Source of the DNA: Limimaricola sp964022235
Lineage (GTDB): Bacteria > Pseudomonadota > Alphaproteobacteria > Rhodobacterales > Rhodobacteraceae
Reading direction: 5' to 3'
DNA length: 64,000 nt
Assembly: GCF_964022235.1 (NCBI RefSeq)
Contig: NZ_CAXHZL010000002.1
Coordinates: forward strand, 310,001-374,000
Position numbers and translations under genes: made by a program. The notes beneath the pieces are model-generated. The model searched no databases and was not told where the DNA came from. It saw only the letters and a list, made by a program, of their open reading frames with translations. Positions 58,020 to 64,000 of the stretch are shown piece by piece. Position 1 is the stretch's first letter; the number at the start of each line of letters is the position of its first letter.

Positions 58020-60581
58020 CTGACCGAAACACGCGATCCCCTGTCGCATCTGAAACGCCCCGTCGCGCTAACCCGCGCCGGGATGGTGGCCGAGCGCCTG
58101 CTGCGCGCCTTCTGGCCGCTGTGGTGTGTCGTCGCTCTGGCTTTGGCACCGCTGATCGCGGGCTGGCAGGACCGACTGCCGATCGAGGCGTTCTGGGGCT
58201 GGGCGGTGCTGGCGATCTTGGGCGCGATCGCGGGTCTGGGCTGGGGTCTGTGGCGGTTTCGCTGGCCCTCGCGTGCCGCGGCCATCGACCGGCTCGACCG
58301 CAGCCTGCCGGGCTGCCCGGTCTCGGCCCTCAGCGACGCGCAGGCGACGGGGCGCGGCGATGCGGGTGCGGAAGCGCTCTGGGCCACGCATCTGGCGCGG
58401 ATGCGCGCGCGCAGCGAAGGCGCGCCCGCCGCCCGGCCCAACCTGCGCCTCGCCGCGCGCGACCCCTTCGGCCTGCGCTACATCGCGCTTTTGTTTCTCG
58501 TGGTGGCGCTGCTGTTCGGCTCGGTCTGGCGGCTGGGCAGCGTCTCGAGCCTGACCCCCGGCGGCGGCGACGCTCTGGCGCAGGGCCCGGTCTGGGAGGG
58601 CTGGATCGAGCCCCCGGCCCATACCGGCCAGCCGGTGCTTTACCTGCCCGATCAACCGCCCGGAGCGATCGCGGTGCCGGTGGCCAGCACCATCACCTTG
58701 CGACTTTACGGTCAGGTCGGGGCACTGACCCTGTCCGAGACTGTTTCGGGCCGCACCGGTGAGGTGCCCGCTGCCTCCGAGCCCGCCCAGAGCTTTGCCG
58801 TCACGCGCGACGGCGAAATCCGTATCGATGGCCCCGGCGGCGCGACGTGGCAGCTTCGGGCGATCCCCGATCAGGCCCCACAGGTTTCGGTGGCGGGACC
58901 GCTCGAGACCGTCGGTCTGGGGCAGATGACCCTGCCCTTCCGGGCGAGCGACGATCACGGGGTGGTGTCGGGCAGCGCCACGATCACCCTCGACGCCGAA
59001 GCGGTCGAGCGGCGCCATGGCCTGAGCATCGCACCGGATTCGCGCCCGGATTTGACCGTCGATCTGCCGATGCCCTTCACCGGCGACCGCGCCGAGATCG
59101 AGGAGATCCTCGCGGGCGACTTCTCGGAGCATGTCTTTGCCAACCTGCCCGTGCGGATCACGCTCGACGTGGCGGATGCGGCGGGTCAGACCGGCGCGTC
59201 GGAGCCCTATCCCACCACCCTGCCCGGTCGCCGCTTCTTTCAGCCGGTGGCGCGTGCCGTGGCCGAGCAGCGACGTGATCTGCTGTGGTCGCGCGCCAAC
59301 GCGGGCCGCGTCGTCGACGTGCTGCGCGCCGTCTCGCATCGCCCCGACGAGGTGTTTCCCGACCGTGCCACCTACCTGCGCCTGCGGGTGGCGCTGCGCC
59401 GTCTCGACCGGGCGCATCGGGCGGCTGACGGTCTTTCGGTAGAGGTGCAGGAGGAGATCGCGCAGGCGCTGTGGGATCTCGCCGTGCAGCTCGAGGATGG
59501 CACGCTGGCGGATGCGCGGGCACGCCTTGAGCGCGCTCAGGAGCGTCTGGCGCAGGCGATGCGCGACGGGGCCAGCGCCGACGAGATCGCCGAGCTGATG
59601 GACGAGCTGCGCGCGGCGACCGAGGATTACCTCGCCATGCTTGCCCAGAACGCCCCGCCGCCCGAGGACGGCACCGACGAGCCCTCTACCGCCGAGGGCG
59701 AGGGCATGCAGGTCACGCAGGACGAGCTGCAGGCGCTGATGGACCGGATTCAGGAGCTGATGGAAGAAGGCCGGATGGCCGAGGCGGCGGAGCTGATGGA
59801 GCAGCTCAACCGGATGATGGAGAACCTGCAGGTGGCGCAGGGCGAAGGCGGCAACGGCCCGCGCACTCCGGGACAACGCTCGATGCAAGAGCTCCAGGAC
59901 AGCCTGCGCGATCAGCAGGAGCTGTCCGACGAGGCCTTCCGCGACCTGCAGGACCGTTTCAACGGCCGCGATCCGGGCCAACGCGAAGGTCAGGGCCAAG
60001 GCCAGCCCGGCCAACAACCCGGTCAGGGGCAATCAGGCCAAGGGCAAGGCCAACAGCCCGGCGAGGGGCAACAGCCCGGCGGCGAGGGCAGCCTCGCGGA
60101 TCGTCAGCAGGCACTGCGCGACGAGTTGGCGCGCCAGCGGGGCGCGTTGCCGCGCCTCGACGGCGAAGCAGGCGAGCGGGCGGGCGCGGCGCTCGATCGG
60201 GCGGGGCGCGCGATGGATGAGGCCGAAGACGCGCTGCGCGCCGACGATCTGGCCCGCGCGATCGACCGGCAGGCCGAGGCGACCGAAGCGCTGCGGGGTG
60301 CTGCGCGCGAGCTGGGCGAGGCGCTGGCCCGAGGCGACCGCGACGCGCCGGATCAGCCCGGACAGGGCACGCAACAGGGGCGCGGTGCGGGCGACCGTGA
60401 CCCGCTGGGCCGCGACACCGCCGAGCGCGGTGGTGCCGGCAGCCAAGAGGACATGCTCGGCGAGACCGATCCGGCCCGCCGGGCCGAAGAGCTTTTGGGT
60501 GAAATCCGCCGCCGCGCCGCCGAGCGTGAACGCCCGCAGGCCGAGCGCGATTACCTAGAGCGGCTGCTCGACCTATTCTGA
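58020..60581 (+). CDS. TIGR02302/DUF4175 family membrane protein
   Basis: 853 residues if read from CTG at 58020 (TETRDPLSHLKRPVALTRAG, the usual family N-terminus); the first ATG at 58083 would omit it, and no ATG/GTG/TTG lies between in frame. N-terminal helices LLRAFWPLWCVVALALAPLI and AVLAILGAIAGLGWGLW, third at YIALLFLVVALLFGSVWRLG, then a long periplasmic part with helical RLERAQERLAQAMRDGAS, Met/Gln-rich NRMMENLQVAQGE and a Gly/Gln/Pro-rich low-complexity stretch near residues 645-675. Function unknown; consistently found beside lysA in this lineage. Convergent with the zinc-ribbon protein gene. Confidence 0.88.
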   Translation: MTETRDPLSHLKRPVALTRAGMVAERLLRAFWPLWCVVALALAPLIAGWQDRLPIEAFWGWAVLAILGAIAGLGWGLWRFRWPSRAAAIDRLDRSLPGCPVSALSDAQATGRGDAGAEALWATHLARMRARSEGAPAARPNLRLAARDPFGLRYIALLFLVVALLFGSVWRLGSVSSLTPGGGDALAQGPVWEGWIEPPAHTGQPVLYLPDQPPGAIAVPVASTITLRLYGQVGALTLSETVSGRTGEVPAASEPAQSFAVTRDGEIRIDGPGGATWQLRAIPDQAPQVSVAGPLETVGLGQMTLPFRASDDHGVVSGSATITLDAEAVERRHGLSIAPDSRPDLTVDLPMPFTGDRAEIEEILAGDFSEHVFANLPVRITLDVADAAGQTGASEPYPTTLPGRRFFQPVARAVAEQRRDLLWSRANAGRVVDVLRAVSHRPDEVFPDRATYLRLRVALRRLDRAHRAADGLSVEVQEEIAQALWDLAVQLEDGTLADARARLERAQERLAQAMRDGASADEIAELMDELRAATEDYLAMLAQNAPPPEDGTDEPSTAEGEGMQVTQDELQALMDRIQELMEEGRMAEAAELMEQLNRMMENLQVAQGEGGNGPRTPGQRSMQELQDSLRDQQELSDEAFRDLQDRFNGRDPGQREGQGQGQPGQQPGQGQSGQGQGQQPGEGQQPGGEGSLADRQQALRDELARQRGALPRLDGEAGERAGAALDRAGRAMDEAEDALRADDLARAIDRQAEATEALRGAARELGEALARGDRDAPDQPGQGTQQGRGAGDRDPLGRDTAERGGAGSQEDMLGETDPARRAEELLGEIRRRAAERERPQAERDYLERLLDLF

Positions 60582-60606
60582 TCGGGCGCCAGCTTCAGCC
60601 CATCCT

Positions 60607-62328
60607 TCAACTCAATGTTTCCAGCAGGCCGCGCAGCCAAGCGTCGAGCTGCCCTCGCAGCCCGTCGACCGCCACGGCATAGCTCTGCAGCGGCCCCTCG
60701 AGCGATGGCAGCGCCGCGCCGATACGCCCGGCATGGGCGTAGACCAACGCCAATGCCGCCGCGATCAGCAGCACCGTGCCGAAGCCGAGCCGGAACCCGC
60801 GACCGCGCTGCACGTCGGTGCTTTCGACCGTCCGGGGCGACCCGCCCCGCATCGCGGTGCTGCGCAGGCTGGAGTTTATTTCTTCGATATCGGGCAGAAG
60901 GTCGCGCCGTGTCACCGCCCCGGTGGAAGCGGCGGCCATGCTGGCGCGCTCGCGCGCGGCCTCATGCGCCGTGATGGGGGCCTCGGACGCGTCTTCGTCA
61001 TCCCAATCGTCGTGATCGCCCTCTTCGAAGTCTCCATGCGTCGTCTCATCGCGGGTCTGTCGCACGGCCGTGCGGCGGGCCTGCGACGCTCCGAGGTCTT
61101 CGTCCTCCGGGTCTTCGGCGGACAGGCTGGCCATCAGGGCCGGATCGGTCAGGTCGTCATGGTCGTCCCGGCCCTCGTCCATGTCCTCGTTGTTGTGATC
61201 GTCCTCGTCACCGGACATCTGTCCCAGACCGTCATCGGTGTCGTCGCCAATGTCGTCCTCATCGTCGTCCGGCTCGTTCCAGATAGGGCGCTCGGCGGGG
61301 GCCGCGACCGGCTCCGCGCTCTGCCACGCCCCCGGTCCGGTCGCGTCGTCGGCCTGCGACAGACGCGGGTTCTCCACGGGTGCGAACCTGTCGTCATCCT
61401 CCTCGTCATCGTCGTCATGGGGGACGTAGGTGGCCTCGTCTTCCAACCGGAGGTCACCGTCATCATCATCGTCGACATCCGGGCCGACTTCGTCCCGATC
61501 GTCCGTATCGCCATGGCCGGATGCGGGGGGCACAGGGTCCGACAGCTCCTCGCGCGCGATCTGCGTCAAGTCGGTCTCGTCGTCGTCTTCCTCCCAAAGG
61601 TCGCGGCTGTCGACGAGCGGCGCGGCGGGAGCTTGCGTCGCGCTTTGTGACAGCACCGAGGCGAAATCGATCTCCTCATCGTCCTCACCTTCGTCGAACG
61701 GGTTGAACGACGGCTCGGCCGCGCGTGGGATTGGGCTTGGGGTATCGGCCTCGCGCAGCGCCTCGGTGACCTTCGCCAGATCCTCTTCGAAGCTGTCCGT
61801 CGCCTCGTCGTCCGATCCGCCCTCGAAAGCCCCCCTGTCTTCCGGTGAAGCAGCCTCGTGCTCGTCATCGAAGCCGTCGATGTCACCGGCCTCTGCACCG
61901 CCATCGAGCGGCGCTTCGTGCGGACCGGCATCGACCTCGGTCCCTGCGGCCTCTGCGGGGTCGAGTTCCGCCGTCTTCTCTTGCTCGGGTTCTCGCACAG
62001 GCGCGGACGGCTCTGTCGGCTCGGCCTCGCGGGCCGGTGCGGCTACCGGTTGCGCGACCGCGTCCCCTGCCCCGCGGCGGCGGACGGCGGCCTCCCGCTC
62101 GGCCTCGGCGCGCAAGATCTCGGCGATCTCGGGCGTTATCGTGCTGCGCGGTGCAGGCGGAGCAACCGCGGCCCTGGTCTCGCTCTCCGTATCACTCTCG
62201 GTTTTGGGCGGGGGTTTGGCGAGCCATGTCAGCCCGCAGTTCGAGCACTGCACGTCGCGCCCCTCGGTCGGGACGGCGTCGCGGGCCACCTCGTACTGGG
62301 CTCCGCAATTCGGGCAGGTCAATCGCAT
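60607..62328 (-). CDS. acidic zinc-ribbon membrane protein (MJ0042-type)
   Basis: 573 residues from MRLTCPNCGAQYEV. The N-terminal MJ0042 zinc ribbon has CPNC and CSNC pairs about twenty residues apart. Then comes some 430 residues of disordered, Glu/Asp-rich sequence with runs such as DVDDDDDGDLRLEDE and DDDEEDDD, followed by basic RRDLLPDIEEINSSLRS, one membrane helix near residue 525 (LGFGTVLLIAAALALVYA) and a short tail. This is the layout of MJ0042/DUF3426-type proteins located next to ftsE in alphaproteobacteria. Role unknown; divergent to ftsE, 165 bases apart. Confidence 0.82.
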   Translation of the reverse strand: MRLTCPNCGAQYEVARDAVPTEGRDVQCSNCGLTWLAKPPPKTESDTESETRAAVAPPAPRSTITPEIAEILRAEAEREAAVRRRGAGDAVAQPVAAPAREAEPTEPSAPVREPEQEKTAELDPAEAAGTEVDAGPHEAPLDGGAEAGDIDGFDDEHEAASPEDRGAFEGGSDDEATDSFEEDLAKVTEALREADTPSPIPRAAEPSFNPFDEGEDDEEIDFASVLSQSATQAPAAPLVDSRDLWEEDDDETDLTQIAREELSDPVPPASGHGDTDDRDEVGPDVDDDDDGDLRLEDEATYVPHDDDDEEDDDRFAPVENPRLSQADDATGPGAWQSAEPVAAPAERPIWNEPDDDEDDIGDDTDDGLGQMSGDEDDHNNEDMDEGRDDHDDLTDPALMASLSAEDPEDEDLGASQARRTAVRQTRDETTHGDFEEGDHDDWDDEDASEAPITAHEAARERASMAAASTGAVTRRDLLPDIEEINSSLRSTAMRGGSPRTVESTDVQRGRGFRLGFGTVLLIAAALALVYAHAGRIGAALPSLEGPLQSYAVAVDGLRGQLDAWLRGLLETLS

Positions 62329-62493
62329 CCGTCTCATCCCCTCGCGCCCGGGCAGGGCCACTGCCGGTCCAACCTAGCCCCCCGCCGCCGCCACGCCAAG
62401 AACGCGCGGTGCGCAGGCGCGTGGCTGATGCAGCGCTGCAATTGCAACCCCGGCCCCGGTCGGGCAGAAGGGGGACGCAACAGGGGGCAGCAG

Positions 62494-63168
62494 GTGATCG
62501 AGCTTCGGGACGTGGCCTATAGTTATGGCGGCGGAGAGCTGTTCTCCGGCCTGTCGCTTTCGCTTGCGCCGGGGTCGTTCCACTTCCTCACCGGCCCCTC
62601 GGGCGCGGGCAAGACGACGCTACTCAAGCTGTGCTACGGCGATCTGGTGCCCACCTCGGGCGAGGTGGCCCTTTGGGACGAGACCACGACCGGCATGGCC
62701 CGCGACGCGCTGGCTCTCAACCGCCGCCGCATCGGCGTGGTGCATCAGGATTGCCAGTTTCTCGACCACCTGCCCTTGCGCGACAACGTGGCGCTGCCGC
62801 TCACCGTCGCGGGACGGCACCACGAAGCCGAGGCCTACCTGCCCGATCTGCTCGGCTGGGTCGGGCTGACGCGCCATGCGGACCGCCGCCCGCCCGAGCT
62901 TTCGGGTGGCGAGCGGCAGCGCGCGGCGCTGGCGCGCGCCGTCATCATGTCGCCCGAGGTGATCATCGCCGACGAACCCACCGGCAATATCGACTGGGAG
63001 ATGTCGCAGCGGCTGCTGGCCCTGTTGGTCGAGCTGAACCGCATGGGCAAGGCGGTGCTGATCGCCACCCACGACATGAACCTGATCCGCTCTGCCAAGG
63101 CGCAGGTCGCGGTGCGCACGCTGAGGCTCAAGGACCGCCAGCTTCTCGCCGCCGGAGCCGAACTGTGA
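62494..63168 (+). CDS. ftsE: cell division ATP-binding protein FtsE
   Basis: 224 residues from GTG at 62494 (IELRDVAYSYGGGELFSGLS). ABC ATPase: Walker A TGPSGAGKTTLLK, Q-loop VVHQDCQFLDHLPLRDNVAL, signature PELSGGERQRAALARAV, Walker B VIIADEPTGNID and H-loop IATHDMNL. Partners with FtsX to activate periplasmic murein hydrolases during division. The stop overlaps the ftsX start in GTGA. Confidence 0.93.
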   Translation: MIELRDVAYSYGGGELFSGLSLSLAPGSFHFLTGPSGAGKTTLLKLCYGDLVPTSGEVALWDETTTGMARDALALNRRRIGVVHQDCQFLDHLPLRDNVALPLTVAGRHHEAEAYLPDLLGWVGLTRHADRRPPELSGGERQRAALARAVIMSPEVIIADEPTGNIDWEMSQRLLALLVELNRMGKAVLIATHDMNLIRSAKAQVAVRTLRLKDRQLLAAGAEL

Positions 63169-64000
63169 AGCGCGCGCTCTGGACCGCGCTGTCGTTTCTC
63201 GCCGGTGACGTGCAGGCGGATCGCAGCGTGCCGCCCACCGGCTTTACCGCGCGGCTGACGTTGCTCACCGCCGCCGCCATGGCGCTGCTCACGGTGTTCG
63301 CGCTGTCGCTGTCGCTGGCCACGGGGCGGCTCGCCGCGCGTTGGTCCGACGATCTGGCTCAGACCTCGACGCTCAGGATCTCGGCTCCGGCCGAACAGAT
63401 GGCCGCGCAGACCGCCGCGGCGCTCGACGTGCTGCGCACCACGCCGGGCATCGCCTCGGCTCGCGCGCTCACCCAAGAAGAGGAACAGGCCTTGCTCACC
63501 CCGTGGTTCGGACCGGATCTGCCGCTCGGCGCGTTGCCGATCCCGCAGTTGATCGAGATCGTCGAGACGGGCGGCGGCTATGACGCCACCGGCCTGCGTG
63601 CCCGGATGCAGGCAGAAGTGCCCGGCGCCGTGCTGGACGATCACACCCGCTGGCGGGCGCCGCTGGTCGCCGCGGCCGGCAAGCTGCGGGGCCTTGGCGC
63701 CTTGGCGATCGTGCTGATCGGCGCTTCGACGGCGGCGATGATCACGCTAGCGGCGCAATCGGCGCTCTCGGCCAACGCTCAGGTGATCCGGGTGCTGCGT
63801 CTGGTCGGCGCGCGTGACAGCTATATCGCCCGTGCCTTCGTGCGCCGCTTTACGCTGCGCGCCCTGTCGGGGGCGGCGGTGGGTACATTACTGGGGGCCG
63901 TGCTCGTTGCCCTGCTGCCCGGCGGCGCGCAGGCCAGCGACAGCTTTCTCACCGGCATCGGATTCTCCGGGGCCGACTGGCTGTGGTTGCTGCTGATCCC
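63165..64000 (+). CDS. ftsX: cell division protein FtsX, truncated by window end
   Basis: 278 codons visible, open at 64000. GTG at 63165 overlaps ftsE's stop. The N-tail is followed by a first helix (LLTAAAMALLTVFALSLSLA), the periplasmic extracellular loop domain (STLRISAPAEQMAAQTAAAL, GYDATGLRARMQAEVPGAVL), then LGALAIVLIGASTAAMITLA and VIRVLRLVGARDSYIARAFV, matching the FtsX permease fold. Shorter and more divergent than the E. coli protein, as usual in the family. The remaining helices lie beyond the window. Confidence 0.9.
   Translation, partial: MKRALWTALSFLAGDVQADRSVPPTGFTARLTLLTAAAMALLTVFALSLSLATGRLAARWSDDLAQTSTLRISAPAEQMAAQTAAALDVLRTTPGIASARALTQEEEQALLTPWFGPDLPLGALPIPQLIEIVETGGGYDATGLRARMQAEVPGAVLDDHTRWRAPLVAAAGKLRGLGALAIVLIGASTAAMITLAAQSALSANAQVIRVLRLVGARDSYIARAFVRRFTLRALSGAAVGTLLGAVLVALLPGGAQASDSFLTGIGFSGADWLWLLLI

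Noticed and set aside
58068..60032. 654-codon minus-strand open frame
   Set aside because: Antisense to the TIGR02302 gene; low-complexity Arg/Gln/His composition.
60000..60090. Gln/Gly/Pro-rich repeats in TIGR02302 as a possible tandem-repeat locus
   Set aside because: The DNA repeats are short and irregular and stay in frame; this low-complexity linker is normal for the family.

Overview
The window is a high-GC, gene-dense chromosomal segment of an alphaproteobacterium, most likely family Rhodobacteraceae (Roseobacter lineage). The evidence is the gene content and order: a TrcR/DUF1013 cell-cycle regulator, a pckA | chvI-chvG-hprK-rapZ-EIIA-HPr block, COQ9 beside rpsU, etfBA near 3-hydroxybutyryl-CoA dehydrogenase, a DUF6473 protein, a TIGR02302/DUF4175 giant membrane protein beside lysA, and a short family-4-like uracil-DNA glycosylase. 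I see no tRNA, rRNA, CRISPR array or intact insertion sequence.

Layout. 1-9370: end of a PACE-type efflux gene, trcR, a secreted RNase T2, an alpha/beta hydrolase, gluconeogenic pckA, then the ChvI/ChvG two-component system running without a gap into HPr kinase, RapZ, a mannose-type EIIA and HPr, i.e. a regulatory (non-transporting) phosphotransferase chain. 9371-15906: an accessory region with a transposase remnant, a PQQ-dependent sugar dehydrogenase plus periplasmic cytochrome c, a secreted orphan protein, an SbtA-type bicarbonate permease with a divergent LysR regulator, and several stretches without genes; parts are clearly more A/T-rich than the rest. 15907-21614: beta-oxidation genes (hydroxybutyryl-CoA dehydrogenase, ETF), quinone oxidoreductase, COQ9 and rpsU. 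21735-26100: peroxiredoxin-like protein, Lrp regulator with divergent alanine dehydrogenase, a ferritin-like protein, azoreductase and MscL. 26220-32364: pheS-orf-pheT, rpmI-rplT and pyruvate kinase. 32536-40917: formylglutamate amidohydrolase, a cell-wall peptide/D-amino-acid set (D-amino-acid transaminase, dipeptide epimerase, metallo-hydrolase), a DmdC-like acyl-CoA dehydrogenase, tsaC, a YigZ-type protein and a potassium channel ending in a zinc ribbon. 41121-47215: pyrB-pyrC-plsY, a TM2 protein, gshA and rsmE. 47228-54772: ubiA, an OmpA-family protein, uracil-DNA glycosylase, a LysE exporter, moaB, a DsbD N-domain protein, yqgE and a TlpA-like thioredoxin. 54797-64000: argH-(small lipoprotein)-DUF2834-lysA-TIGR02302, an acidic zinc-ribbon protein, and ftsE-ftsX, cut by the window end.

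How the genes may work together. Carbon-flux control is a recurrent theme. pckA (gluconeogenesis) and pyk (glycolysis) both have upstream sequences resembling LacI-family operators with a GTTAGCGCTAAC-like core, and the adjacent ChvGI-HprK-HPr chain is a second candidate input. The most interesting unexplained signals are these operator-like sites, a probable CTG start codon for hprK overlapping the chvG stop, a repeated stem-loop-like element at gene 3' ends (three copies), the divergent iron-sulphur-less glycosylase, and the small LptM-like lipoprotein between argH and lysA.
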